A DNA stretch of 64,000 nucleotides from Gilvibacter sp. (GTDB lineage Bacteria; Bacteroidota; Bacteroidia; Flavobacteriales; Flavobacteriaceae), in the NCBI RefSeq assembly GCF_013214815.1, contig NZ_JABSPU010000002.1, positions 1 to 64,000 on the forward strand. Direction: 5' to 3'. The stretch's first letter is position 1; each line of letters begins with the position of its first letter. Below, piece by piece: positions 44,481 through 53,891 of the stretch. A program made the translations under genes and the position numbers. Under the pieces are notes generated by a model. It saw only the letters and a program-made list of their open reading frames with translations. It was not told where the DNA came from and searched no databases.

Positions 44481-45551
44481 TCAATCAAACAATTTGAGTT
44501 GATTTTCATACGGATTTGTAAATAGATCCGTGCGGAGTTTAGGTTTTTCTGCAGCGGGGAAATACTGCTTTTTTGCCAGCGCAATCAGATCATTAATTTG
44601 TGCTGCAATGGCTCCCTGGCCACGCATACGGGTTCCAAATTCAGAACTGTTGACTTGCCCACCGTGACAATCTGCAATTTGGTTCAAAATACGGTCGGCT
44701 CTATCGGGAAGGGCGGCTTTTAACCAAGCAGAAAAGATCTGCTCCAATTGTCCATTCAGTCTAACGATGGTATGACCAATTCTAAGTGCTCCAGCATCTG
44801 CAACTGTTTTGGCTAAGGGCAGAATTTCATGAGAATTCAGGGATGGAATTATTGGCGCCATCATAACCATTACAGGGATATTGTTAGCCGCTAAGGTCTC
44901 TACAGTTTGCAAACGCTTCTTGATGGTTGCCGTTCTGGGTTCCAACAGCCTGCGCGTTTTTTCAGATAGGGAGGTGATGGAGATCACCACTTGAACCAAG
45001 TTATGCGCGGCCAACTCTTTAAGTAGATCCAGGTCTCTAAGCACCAAAGAATTTTTGGTTATGATCCCAACTGGATGTTTCCAGTCTAGCAAAACCTGCA
45101 AGCATTTGCGCGTTAATTCAAATTTCTTTTCTGCGGGTTGATAGCAATCTGTATTACCAGAAAGTACAATTGGGTTCGGCTCCCATTTTTTACTCTTGAG
45201 TTTTTTGATGAGCAATTCTGGAGCATTCTTCTTGACCATGATCACGCGCTCAAAATCCAATCCCGCACCGTAACCCCAATACTCATGAGAGTTTCTTGCA
45301 TAACAGTAGACACAGCCATGCTCACAACCTTGATAGGGATTCGCAGAGAATTGCATCCCCACGTCAGGGCTGGTCACAGGATTTACAAAACTTTTGGGAT
45401 AAACGGTTAAATAGCGCGTTTTGTTGGATTCAAAGTCTTCCTGTTCCTTGCTGCAATACTCCAAAAAGTCATCCAGCCACTCGTGTTTTTCGGAGGCGAA
45501 TTTATTGTGGACACGCTCTTGCGCGCCCCGACCTTTTAGATGTGTTTGCAT
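44481..45551 (-). CDS. PA0069-family radical SAM protein
   Basis: This 356-residue enzyme has the [4Fe-4S] motif CxxxCxxC (Cys76, Cys80, Cys83 in CEHGCVYC), then YARNSHEYWGYGAG, a hallmark of the PA0069 family, which is related to spore photoproduct lyase. The TIM-barrel core (about 65-260) and an R-rich C-terminal region follow. The substrate is not established; a DNA-related role is often suggested. The start at 45551 abuts a strong palindrome, so it may be repressor-controlled. It is preceded on the same strand by a broken lipoprotein gene. Confidence 0.9.
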   Translation of the reverse strand: MQTHLKGRGAQERVHNKFASEKHEWLDDFLEYCSKEQEDFESNKTRYLTVYPKSFVNPVTSPDVGMQFSANPYQGCEHGCVYCYARNSHEYWGYGAGLDFERVIMVKKNAPELLIKKLKSKKWEPNPIVLSGNTDCYQPAEKKFELTRKCLQVLLDWKHPVGIITKNSLVLRDLDLLKELAAHNLVQVVISITSLSEKTRRLLEPRTATIKKRLQTVETLAANNIPVMVMMAPIIPSLNSHEILPLAKTVADAGALRIGHTIVRLNGQLEQIFSAWLKAALPDRADRILNQIADCHGGQVNSSEFGTRMRGQGAIAAQINDLIALAKKQYFPAAEKPKLRTDLFTNPYENQLKLFD

Positions 45552-45609
45552 GTACTTTAGTGGGAATTACTCCCACCAAAGTACAAACTAATTTGGAATA
45601 TTTCCAAAT
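45552..45609. promoter_or_regulatory. Two palindromes upstream of the radical SAM gene
   Basis: Arms at 45552-45565 and 45571-45584 (GTACTTTAGTGGGA and TCCCACCAAAGTAC) match at 13 of 14 positions around ATTAC. A second, perfect palindrome ATTTGGAA-TAT-TTCCAAAT lies at 45591-45609. No T-run follows, so these look like operators or a structured leader, not terminators. Confidence 0.5.
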
Positions 45610-45631
45610 ATTAGGATTATTTCCTAAAAGT

Positions 45632-46390
45632 CTATCGGTATGTATAAGTCAACACGTAAGCTGAAGCTCCGTCATCTGTAGAATCGATGGTCACTGTAGA
45701 CGAGGTTGGGTAATCGTCATCGTTGTAAACGTGATTGATGCTCATAGTCACCACAACAGCACCACTCTCATCGCGAATTACCATCCCATTTGGATTGTTA
45801 AGCGGATAAAGCATACGCGCCAAAACGATCTCCGCAGGATCCGGAATCATGGAAAAGCTGAGTTCCGTTTGGTCCAAAACCTCAATAATTCCAGCGGCTT
45901 GCAAGGTGTAAAATGTTGGGTTAGGCTCGCTGTCATAGGTGATGGTAGCTTCATAGAAGGTCAAAGTGCCGTCAAACTCTTCTTCCACTAATGAAAGTAC
46001 AGAAGGGTTGTTGTTAGAATCGTAGCTCAAAACCTCACCAATCTCAAAAGCATCCAAAGGCGCCTCTTAGAGTTCCATAATATTTAAAGCATCTCCAGAA
46101 CCTGTCACTTGACTCAAGGCTCCACCTTCATAAGAGAAAATCGCAGTATCTGTTCCGTCATTGACTGAGGTTACAGAATTATCCGAAGCATAGTTGACCG
46201 TAATGTTGCGGTCTGCCTCGGAAGGATCGTTACTTTCCACAGTAACTTGAGCAATCAAATTTTGGGCAACATCTCCGCCGTTAGCATCTTCAAACATATC
46301 AGAAACAGAGTCATCGCTATCACAAGAGGAAAAACCAATTAAGACAGCAGTAAGCATAAATAGGGCAACATTAATCTTTTTCAAGAGCAA
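45632..46390 (-). pseudogene. Lipoprotein gene interrupted by a single in-frame TAA
   Basis: One continuous minus-strand frame of 252 codons is broken only by TAA at 46069-46067. The first part (107 residues, 46390-46067) opens with a lipoprotein signal ending in SSC (Cys23) and reads into beta strands. The second part (45632 to 46066) continues in the same frame with EAPLDAFEIGEVL and keeps the same beta-rich, acidic composition, but has no start of its own beyond a TTG. Deletion or nonsense of one codon would give this. It may be a real pseudogene, a readthrough site or a sequencing or assembly error. Confidence 0.75.
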
Positions 46391-46447
46391 TTAAAATTTA
46401 GTAGTTAATAAAAAATGAAGTATGTAAACGGGCGCAATCTTTTCCGC

Positions 46448-47230
46448 CTATTTTCCTGGGAAGAGTGCCTTGCGTTTCTCTAAAAAAGCCTGAGTGCCTT
46501 CTTTGAAGTCTGCAGTACCAAAACACTTACCAAACTCGGTGATCTCGGTGTCGTAGCCGTTCTCTCCAGCTTCGTAATTGGAGTTAATGGCAGTTATTGC
46601 ATCGGCAATCGCAACAGAAGAGTTCGTCATGATCTTTCCGGCGATCTCGTGACATTTTGGAATGAGATCTTCTTGACTGGTCACGTGATTTACCAAACCG
46701 TATTCTAAGGCTTTGTCTGCCTTGATCATTCCAGCGGTCATGATCATTTCCATAGCACGACCTTTACCGACCAATTGCGGCAAGCGTTGCGTACCTCCAT
46801 AACCTGGAATCACCCCTAAAGAAACCTCTGGCAAGCCCATGCGTGCGTTGTCACTGGCCAATCTAAAATGTGCAGCCATAGCCAATTCCAACCCACCACC
46901 TAAGGCAAATCCATTAACAGCGGCAATTACTGGAGTTGATAAATTAGCAACAAAGTCAAAAAGACGTGCCTGCCCACTGCTAGCCAATTTCTCTCCTTCT
47001 GAGACAGAAAAATCAGCAAACTCGGCAATATCCGCTCCAGCAACAAAGGCTTTCTCTCCAGAACCTGTCACAATGATCACCTTAACCTGCTCATCCTGAT
47101 CTGCTGCCTTGAAGGCTTCATGCAGCTCAGAGATGGTCTCTGTATTCAGAGCGTTAAGTTTTGAAGGACGATTCACGGTAATGGTACAAACGCCATTAGC
47201 CGATTCAGATAGCACATTGTTGTAAGTCAT
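46448..47230 (-). CDS. Enoyl-CoA hydratase/isomerase (crotonase family)
   Basis: This 260-residue enzyme has the crotonase fold: oxyanion-hole segments VAGADIAEF (about 64-72) and GFALGGGLELAM, with catalytic Glu in LELAM and in GLPEVSLGVIPGYGGTQRL. The full length and both acidic residues suggest activity on an enoyl-CoA in fatty-acid or related breakdown. It lies 14 bp after the histidine kinase gene on the same strand. The neighbours are not beta-oxidation genes, so the exact substrate is open. Confidence 0.93.
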   Translation of the reverse strand: MTYNNVLSESANGVCTITVNRPSKLNALNTETISELHEAFKAADQDEQVKVIIVTGSGEKAFVAGADIAEFADFSVSEGEKLASSGQARLFDFVANLSTPVIAAVNGFALGGGLELAMAAHFRLASDNARMGLPEVSLGVIPGYGGTQRLPQLVGKGRAMEMIMTAGMIKADKALEYGLVNHVTSQEDLIPKCHEIAGKIMTNSSVAIADAITAINSNYEAGENGYDTEITEFGKCFGTADFKEGTQAFLEKRKALFPGK

Positions 47231-47244
47231 GATTGTTTGGTTTT

Positions 47245-48690
47245 TTAGGTCAGTTTTGGAAAACGAACTTCGAAGGTGGTTCCAACACCTTCTTCACTGG
47301 TAAAATTAATACTTCCGCCGTAGGTTTCCACAATATTTTTTACCATTGCGAGTCCAAGTCCCATCCCACTGCTTTTGGTAGTAAATTTTGGCTCAAAAAC
47401 GAGTTCTTTGTTCGCCTCAGAGATCCCAACACCATTGTCCTTCACACGAATCACTGCTGAATCTGCATCAGTTAAAACATGTACAAATATCTTAGGGTCC
47501 TCTTTATTGACCAAGGCCTGGGTAGAGTTCTTGACCAAATTGGTGATTACGCGGATCAGTTGCGTACGGTCAAACTTGGCGATCACCTCATTTTCATCAG
47601 CTTCAAAATAAATATAAGACTCGTTAAAGATGTCCAAAGCAAGCTTCGTGATCTTGACCACATTAAGCGTTTCATCTTTTTGCGCAGGCATTTTGGCATA
47701 AGTAGAAAAAGCAGAAGCAATAGAACTCATGGTATCGATCTGCTGAATGAGCGTGTTACTGTACTCTTTAACCTTCTCTTTGATGTCTGGGTCGTTGGGG
47801 TCAAACTTGCGCTCAAAACTTTGTACAGACAGTCTCATCGGCGTTAGCGGATTCTTGATCTCGTGAGCAACCTGCTTGGCCATTTCACGCCATGCAGCCT
47901 CGCGTTCTCCAGCAGCCAATTTTGCCGCACTGATCTCCAGTTCATCAATCATGGCGTTATAAGATTCCACCAAATTGACGATCTCCGGACTGGTGTCATC
48001 AGTGACGATCTTTTCATTGCGAATTCCCAAGGAGGTCTCTGTCATTTTATCACTGATAGACTGCAGCGACTTGGTGATGTATTTGGAAAGGAAGAATGCC
48101 AGAAAGATCGCAATCCCCAACATCAATAAATACACTTGCGCCAAGCGGGTCAGAAACTCAACCAACTCCCGGCTGATAAAGTCATCTTCCTCTATGTAGG
48201 GAAGATTCAAGATAGCAATGGGCTTGAATTTGTTGTCAGTGATATAGGAATAAGACGAGCGAAAGCTCTTGCCTTCCTCGGTAAATTTTTGGACGTATTT
48301 TTTGGTGGAGGAGTTCTGCAAACCACTGAGCATATCCTGTGGAATTTGCACTCGAGTGGTATCGCGCATCAAAGATGCTTTGGAACTTTTGAGCAACTTC
48401 CCATCCAGATCATAGATATACAATTCCAGATTGTGGATGTCTTTGATCTCATAGATCTTAGTGCGAAAAATCAGCGAAAGATTCTCGGTCTCCACTGGAT
48501 AAGTCGTTGTTTTAAGCACATAGTTGATGCTGGACTTTATGGCCGATTCCTTACGTTCTAGACGTTCAGTGTGGTAGTCTTTGGCCTCCTCACTATACTG
48601 ATAAATAGAAACCGCGGCAATGAGCACGGAGGCTGCAATCACCAAGAGCAACATGGAAAGAAATATCCGTGTTCTTAAGCTAAGTTTCAC
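47245..48690 (-). CDS. NtrY-like sensor histidine kinase (no partner regulator nearby)
   Basis: This 481-residue inner-membrane kinase has transmembrane helices at about 9-29 and 185-204 flanking a periplasmic sensor of about 150 residues, a HAMP linker (about 205-255), HisKA with His276 (in VAHEIKNPL) and a HATPase domain with NLVKNSTQAL and the G-boxes DNGVG and GMGLGLAM. The VAHEIKNPLTPMRLS form is typical of NtrY-type kinases. No response regulator lies beside it; the crotonase gene follows at 14 bp. It is an orphan kinase here. Confidence 0.92.
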   Translation of the reverse strand: MKLSLRTRIFLSMLLLVIAASVLIAAVSIYQYSEEAKDYHTERLERKESAIKSSINYVLKTTTYPVETENLSLIFRTKIYEIKDIHNLELYIYDLDGKLLKSSKASLMRDTTRVQIPQDMLSGLQNSSTKKYVQKFTEEGKSFRSSYSYITDNKFKPIAILNLPYIEEDDFISRELVEFLTRLAQVYLLMLGIAIFLAFFLSKYITKSLQSISDKMTETSLGIRNEKIVTDDTSPEIVNLVESYNAMIDELEISAAKLAAGEREAAWREMAKQVAHEIKNPLTPMRLSVQSFERKFDPNDPDIKEKVKEYSNTLIQQIDTMSSIASAFSTYAKMPAQKDETLNVVKITKLALDIFNESYIYFEADENEVIAKFDRTQLIRVITNLVKNSTQALVNKEDPKIFVHVLTDADSAVIRVKDNGVGISEANKELVFEPKFTTKSSGMGLGLAMVKNIVETYGGSINFTSEEGVGTTFEVRFPKLT

Positions 48691-48741
48691 CGGGTTTGAA
48701 AGTTTTTAATGTCCGTTCAAACTACAAATATTAGACCAGAA

Positions 48742-49281
48742 TTATTCTTTTTCTGCTCGATATCTTTTGTAGGCCTTGAATCCGAGCATCAAAATTAGCG
48801 CAAAGACTATAATTCCTAAAGTGCCGTAGATCCAGTTGATCGCATTTTTAAGGATCACCAAAAAGACCACCGCAAAGAGGATCAAGGTGGCACCCTCATT
48901 GAACAAACGCATAAAGTTAGAGCTGTACTTTACTTTATCAGCTTGTAAATCCTTATAGATCAAATGACATTTAATGTGATAAGCGATGAGCGCTACCACA
49001 AAAGCTAATTTAACCTGCATCCATGCATCGGTAATGTAAAACGGGCGCAACGCTAAGAGCCAAATGGCAAAGCCCGTAGCTAAAAACATGGACGGCCAAG
49101 TGATGATAAACCAAAGTCTTTTGGCCATGATCTTTAGCTGATCTCCAAGAATGGTCTTGTCTGGCTCTGGCTTTTGAGAAGCCTCTATCTGATACACAAA
49201 CAAGCGCACTATATAAAAGAGCCCAGCAAACCAGGTGATCACAAAGATCAAGTGAAGGGATTTGATGTAATTATACTCCAT
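48742..49281 (-). CDS. hemJ: HemJ-like protoporphyrinogen oxidase (CopD-related membrane protein)
   Basis: This 179-residue protein has four transmembrane helices, an early conserved His (His10 in KSLHLIFV) and the WFAGLFYI/MAKRLWFI segments typical of the HemJ (formerly YhdQ/CopD-like) family. HemJ catalyses the conversion of protoporphyrinogen IX to protoporphyrin IX in the haem pathway, and no hemG or hemY is visible in this window. The hemA-C-D-E cluster and hemH are 9-12 kb away. It lies 2 bp before the S41 protease gene end on the same strand, in a dense run of minus-strand genes. Confidence 0.72.
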   Translation of the reverse strand: MEYNYIKSLHLIFVITWFAGLFYIVRLFVYQIEASQKPEPDKTILGDQLKIMAKRLWFIITWPSMFLATGFAIWLLALRPFYITDAWMQVKLAFVVALIAYHIKCHLIYKDLQADKVKYSSNFMRLFNEGATLILFAVVFLVILKNAINWIYGTLGIIVFALILMLGFKAYKRYRAEKE

Positions 49282-49282
49282 A

Positions 49283-50479
49283 TTAGTTGCCTATACGTTC
49301 GAGGGCTTTTTCCATCCACGGATCGCCATCAGCATTCAAATCGTTCCAATTCAAAGAGACTTCCGGTAAAAAGTCTTCCCGAGGGGTTCCGTTCACATGA
49401 AATAATTGCTCAAAGGTAATGTTTAATCCGTAGCCTGAATTGGGCAAATTCACAGAATAATTTGCACCTAGCAATCGCGCCATTTGGGTGCCAACAACAG
49501 TAGCATTGCCAAAGGCATCCAATCCAATGGTCACGCCTTCTCCCATGCTTCCCGTCCAAAAGTTCACCAAAACATAAACGGGTTTATCGTAAGTGATTCC
49601 GCGCGGTTCAACAATTTCTGTCCAGCGCTTGTCTTCTGCTACCCGGTAATGGGTCTGGTACGGCTTAGGTGCTGCAGTGAATCGACCTAAAATGGGCATC
49701 CCCACATTAGAATCACCCCCAGATGGGGTGTTCCTTAGATCTATTATCAAGGCTTTGGTGTCCATCAACGTATTCAAGGCATCATCAAATACAGTGATCA
49801 AGTCTGTATTCCCCAAGGAGTTCTCTATGCGGATATATCCAATGTTCCCATCCAACATTTTGCTGGTGAGTAAAGCATTCTCATTTTGTGGATACGGACA
49901 AATCCCGAGGTCTAATTCCAACTGTTTTTCTTCACGGATGACCGTAACGGTTCGAGGCAATCTATAATCACCGGCAAGCGCAATATTAAATCCGTTTTCT
50001 AAGGAAATCTGCGATCCTCCATTGAATTTTCCGCTGTAACGAGCTACAGCATCCTCAATAGGAACTCCATTGATCGATACTACGACATCCCCAGGTTTTA
50101 TTATTGACTTTGCAGGAGCCGCTTCACGAACTTCCAAAATAGTATAGCGGCCATCAATGAGACCTCCTTTCATATCTGTTCCGCTAGGCAACAGACGTTG
50201 AGATCGATCGGTATTGGTCAACAAATGGGTGTGTGAGTCCGCCAATTCGCGCAACACGGCTTCCAAATAAAGCGTAAAGTAGTACGGATGCGTAACCGTA
50301 TCGGTTAACGGACGGTAGTGCTCTTTTACAGCCTTCCAATTGGTGCCTTGTCTTTCAAAATAGGCGTAATTCTTTTCGACCTCATCCCAAAGGAAGTCAA
50401 AATCGGCCTTAAAATCTTGCTGCGCTTGGAGACCAAGCGCAGCAGTTAAAAAGAGGTATAAAGTCAGAAGCTTATTCAT
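49283..50479 (-). CDS. S41 family peptidase (C-terminal-processing-protease-like)
   Basis: This is a 398-residue exported protein with a signal peptide (about 1-19). A PDZ-like domain is visible at about 90-170 (IKPGDVVVSINGVP), then the S41 peptidase core (about 190-380) with the catalytic-type segment RNTPSGGDSNVG and NFWTGSMGEGV. These enzymes degrade or trim periplasmic proteins. It starts 8 bp inside the end of the preceding BNR-protein gene, so the two are coupled. Confidence 0.85.
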   Translation of the reverse strand: MNKLLTLYLFLTAALGLQAQQDFKADFDFLWDEVEKNYAYFERQGTNWKAVKEHYRPLTDTVTHPYYFTLYLEAVLRELADSHTHLLTNTDRSQRLLPSGTDMKGGLIDGRYTILEVREAAPAKSIIKPGDVVVSINGVPIEDAVARYSGKFNGGSQISLENGFNIALAGDYRLPRTVTVIREEKQLELDLGICPYPQNENALLTSKMLDGNIGYIRIENSLGNTDLITVFDDALNTLMDTKALIIDLRNTPSGGDSNVGMPILGRFTAAPKPYQTHYRVAEDKRWTEIVEPRGITYDKPVYVLVNFWTGSMGEGVTIGLDAFGNATVVGTQMARLLGANYSVNLPNSGYGLNITFEQLFHVNGTPREDFLPEVSLNWNDLNADGDPWMEKALERIGN

Positions 50480-53400
50480 CAGCTACAAACAGATAATTCA
50501 AGTTTAAACTATTAAATGCCGCATTGAAATTGGCAATTTCTTGGGTGATGAGCACATCAAACTTATCCAACTGCTCATTGATCAATGCAGTAAGTTCGTT
50601 TTTCACCATCACATCTTGCTCGGTTGGCGGGAAGTCATCCATCCCTACCAAAGAGTTCAAGTGCGCCAATTTATTGGTCAATTTAATCGGGAAGTTGAGA
50701 GGATCTTGCCCAGAACGGTTCTTGGTTTGATACAAGGCCTTTTCGATCTCCCCAAACTGCTCGCTGAGATTCTTGGCTTGCTCAATGAGTTCTGCCACAC
50801 GCTCATCTCCCTTGTATTGCTTTTGGAAAGCCTCCAATTGCTTATTGACATTTCTGATCTTTTTGATCGCTTTATGCGCTTTATCTACCGTTTCATTGAC
50901 ATCGTTAATGAAGTTGAACTGCTCACGCATTCCAGCAATATCAGTCTCCGCATTTTCATCAGCTAAGATATTGAAGGTCTTTTCTTGACTTTCTCCATCC
51001 ACGCTTAAGGCTACTTTATAGGTGCCCGGAACCGCCTTAGGCGCATTGGTACTTGCCCACCAAAGGATCATTCCTTTTAGGCGCTCCGCACCTTCTCCAC
51101 GCATATTCCAAGTAAAGAGGTTACTGCCTTCAGAAACTTTTAATTTGTTTTTAGGATCCTTGGTTCCGTAGCTCATAATGGTATCTCCAGCCTGAGTCAT
51201 ATAACTCAAACGAATGTCTTTATCCTTAGGGTCGTTCACATAGAAATACGTCATAACGCCTCCCGGATGATTGGCTCCAGAGGTCAGCGAACCCGAACGT
51301 CCACCACCGCCCATGCGATACGTATCTTTTGGCTGGAACAACATCGCATCTGTTTTGGCACTGCTGGCTGCTTGACGCAATAAGGTCAAGTCATCAATGA
51401 TCCAGAGGCTACGTCCCTGTGTGGCAACGATTAAGTTGTCATCCTTTAAAGCTAAGTCAGTGATCGGTACGATAGGTAAATTCAACTGGAACTCTTGCCA
51501 GTTGGCTCCGTCATTGAAGGAAACATACATTCCCGTCTCTGTACCCGCATAAAGCAAGCCTTTTTGTTTTGGATCCTCACGCAAAACGCGCGTAAAGTGT
51601 TCTGCAGCGATTCCTGTTGTGATCTTTTTCCAAGTCTTTCCGTAGTCGCTGGTCTTGTATAGATAAGGTGCAAAGTCACCTGTTTTGTATTTGGTCCCCG
51701 CCACATAACATACTGCAGGGTCAAAACGAGAAGGTTCTATGCTGTTGATCATCATCCATTCTGGCATGCCTTTAGGAGTCACGTTCTCCCAAGAAGCTCC
51801 GCCATTACGGGTTAAATGAACCAATCCATCATCAGATCCAACCCACATAAGGCCTTCTGTCACTGGCGATTCTGCCGCAGCGAAAATGGTACAATAGTAC
51901 TCAACAGAAGTGTTGTCTTGCGTAATTGGTCCACCGGAAGATTTTAGTTTCTCCGGATCATTTCTGGTCAGATCGGGAGAAATGATATCCCAGCTCTGTC
52001 CTTCATTGGTAGTCACGTGTACGTGATTGGAGAATGTGTACATCTTCTTCGGATTGTGAGGTGAGAAGATGATCGGGAAATTCCACTGGAAACGATATTT
52101 CATGTCTTCTGCACCATGTCCCATAGGATTGTCCGGCCATACGCTGATACTGCGTACTGTTCCTGTTCTGTGATTGTAACGCGTCAGGAATCCGTCATAA
52201 CTACCACCATAAACGATATCATTGTCTAATGGGTCAATGGCAATATGAGCACTTTCTCCACCGGCAGTAGATTCCCAGTCGTTCTCTCCAATGCTGAATC
52301 CTTCATTTCTGTGATTGATTCTTATGGTAGAATTATCCTGCTGTGCTGCATAAATACGATACGGGAATGCGTTATCTGTAGTCACTCTGTAGAACTGAGA
52401 CGTAGGCTGGTTGTGGTAGGTACTCCAAGTGGCTCCACCGTCATAGGTTACCTGCGCTCCTCCGTCATCTCCAATGATCATACGTTTTGGATCCTCTGGG
52501 GCAATCCACAGATCGTGGTGATCCCCATGAGGTGCGTTATAAGTGCTGAAGGATTTCCCTCCGTCTGTACTTTTATGGTAGCGTACGTTGAGTACATAAA
52601 CCAGATCTTCATCCTGAGAATCTGCATAGATGCGCGTGTAATACCAGGCGCGTTGTCTTAGTTTACGCTCGCTGTTGATGTGGCTCCAAGTGGCTCCACC
52701 GTCTTCTGAACGGTAAACTCCACCTTTGTCTTTGTTTTCTACTATGGCCCAAACACGATCAGCGTTGACAGGAGAAACTGTGACACCAATAATTCCTAAA
52801 GTGTCCGTTGGGAAACCAGGGTTCTTTGAGATCTCTGTCCAAGTCTCTCCGCGATCGGTACTCTTCCACAAAGCGGAACCGTCTCCTCCACTACTTAAAC
52901 TGTAAGGCGTTCTGCGTACATTCCAAGTAGAAGCGTAAAGCACTCTTGGGTTGCTCGGGTCTATAGTCAAATCTACCGCTCCTGCATCGCGGTTGGCAAA
53001 AAGTACCTTGCGCCAGGTTTTCCCTCCGTCTATACTTTTATAGACTCCGCGCTCATCGGTTGGTTTATAAATATTCCCCATCACCGCGGCATACACTACG
53101 TTATGATCGTTCGGGTCAATGGCAATTCGCGGAATGTGTCGGCTTTTTTCCAAGCCCATTTGCGTCCAGGTCTTTCCGGCATCAACGCTTTTCCAAACTC
53201 CGTAACCAGAAGATACATTACCGCGCACGGTCTTTTCTCCACCACCCACATAGATCACATTGGGATCGCTTTCTGCCACTTCAATGGCTCCGATAGAACC
53301 ACCGAAATAACCGTCTGAGATATTCTTCCAGGTACGTCCTCCGTCATTGGTTTGCCAAATTCCGCCTCCAGTGGCTCCGAAGTAAAATAAATTGGGCTTC

Positions 53401-53573
53401 CCCGGGACACCGGTAACAGCCGCGCTACGTCCGCCTCTAAATGGACCAACCAAACGATACTCCATGGCATCGTACAGGGCTTCATCTACCGCCTGGGCTT
53501 GAGTTTCAAAAGGAATGGCTACAAAAAGGAGTGTGAGTGCAAGGACAGTTGCACGAATCTTTGCGTAAAACAT
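50472..53573 (-). CDS. Exported BNR/sortilin (VPS10)-like propeller protein
   Basis: This is a 1033-residue protein with a signal peptide (1-27). The first 700 residues form a ten-bladed-type propeller with many Asp-box/BNR motifs such as DGGRTWKN, DAGKTWTQ and DGGATWST, as in VPS10/sortilin-like glycosyl hydrolase families of Bacteroidota. A small beta domain and a C-terminal coiled helical region (about 905-1000) follow. The catalytic residues of a sialidase are not evident, so enzymatic activity is uncertain; a binding or peptidase-associated role with the coupled S41 protease is plausible. A TATCTTTA box at 53596-53603 may be its promoter. Confidence 0.82.
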   Translation of the reverse strand: MFYAKIRATVLALTLLFVAIPFETQAQAVDEALYDAMEYRLVGPFRGGRSAAVTGVPGKPNLFYFGATGGGIWQTNDGGRTWKNISDGYFGGSIGAIEVAESDPNVIYVGGGEKTVRGNVSSGYGVWKSVDAGKTWTQMGLEKSRHIPRIAIDPNDHNVVYAAVMGNIYKPTDERGVYKSIDGGKTWRKVLFANRDAGAVDLTIDPSNPRVLYASTWNVRRTPYSLSSGGDGSALWKSTDRGETWTEISKNPGFPTDTLGIIGVTVSPVNADRVWAIVENKDKGGVYRSEDGGATWSHINSERKLRQRAWYYTRIYADSQDEDLVYVLNVRYHKSTDGGKSFSTYNAPHGDHHDLWIAPEDPKRMIIGDDGGAQVTYDGGATWSTYHNQPTSQFYRVTTDNAFPYRIYAAQQDNSTIRINHRNEGFSIGENDWESTAGGESAHIAIDPLDNDIVYGGSYDGFLTRYNHRTGTVRSISVWPDNPMGHGAEDMKYRFQWNFPIIFSPHNPKKMYTFSNHVHVTTNEGQSWDIISPDLTRNDPEKLKSSGGPITQDNTSVEYYCTIFAAAESPVTEGLMWVGSDDGLVHLTRNGGASWENVTPKGMPEWMMINSIEPSRFDPAVCYVAGTKYKTGDFAPYLYKTSDYGKTWKKITTGIAAEHFTRVLREDPKQKGLLYAGTETGMYVSFNDGANWQEFQLNLPIVPITDLALKDDNLIVATQGRSLWIIDDLTLLRQAASSAKTDAMLFQPKDTYRMGGGGRSGSLTSGANHPGGVMTYFYVNDPKDKDIRLSYMTQAGDTIMSYGTKDPKNKLKVSEGSNLFTWNMRGEGAERLKGMILWWASTNAPKAVPGTYKVALSVDGESQEKTFNILADENAETDIAGMREQFNFINDVNETVDKAHKAIKKIRNVNKQLEAFQKQYKGDERVAELIEQAKNLSEQFGEIEKALYQTKNRSGQDPLNFPIKLTNKLAHLNSLVGMDDFPPTEQDVMVKNELTALINEQLDKFDVLITQEIANFNAAFNSLNLNYLFVADE

Positions 53574-53891
53574 CAGGATGGTTTTTTGGTTTACGTAAAG
53601 ATAACCAAGAATTCGCTAAGAAGCTGTTAAAAAAGGGGATACAGCGGTGATTTTGAGTCGTTCGCACATTTATGAATATCACCCTAAATACATAAAAGTA
53701 GATTTCTTATGCTTGGAAATGAGTTTATTAGCATCCTACTTTTATCCTCCTGGCAAAAAAGCCACCATCACTAACTTTTAAAACCTCACAAGAATGACAT
53801 GACATTTGAAAAATGAATCAACCAGATACTAGGTGTCTTGATTCCAGCTATCCGGCCATAGGCCAATCATTAACTAAACAATCTCAATATT
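53574..53891. other. 318-bp divergent intergenic region
   Basis: Holds the -7 box of the minus gene (TATCTTTA, 53603-53596, with the TTGGTTATCTTT core), an IR of ATAAAAGTAG (53692-53701) with CTACTTTTAT (53736-53745), and a possible plus promoter TTG (53713-53715)-N21-TACTTTTA (53737-53744) for the Cys-rich gene. No ORF, tRNA or terminator is seen. Confidence 0.5.

Noticed and set aside
45632-46057. Second half of the lipoprotein as an independent gene
   Set aside because: It has only a TTG start, no signal peptide, and lies in the same frame directly after the TAA, so it is the tail of the broken gene.
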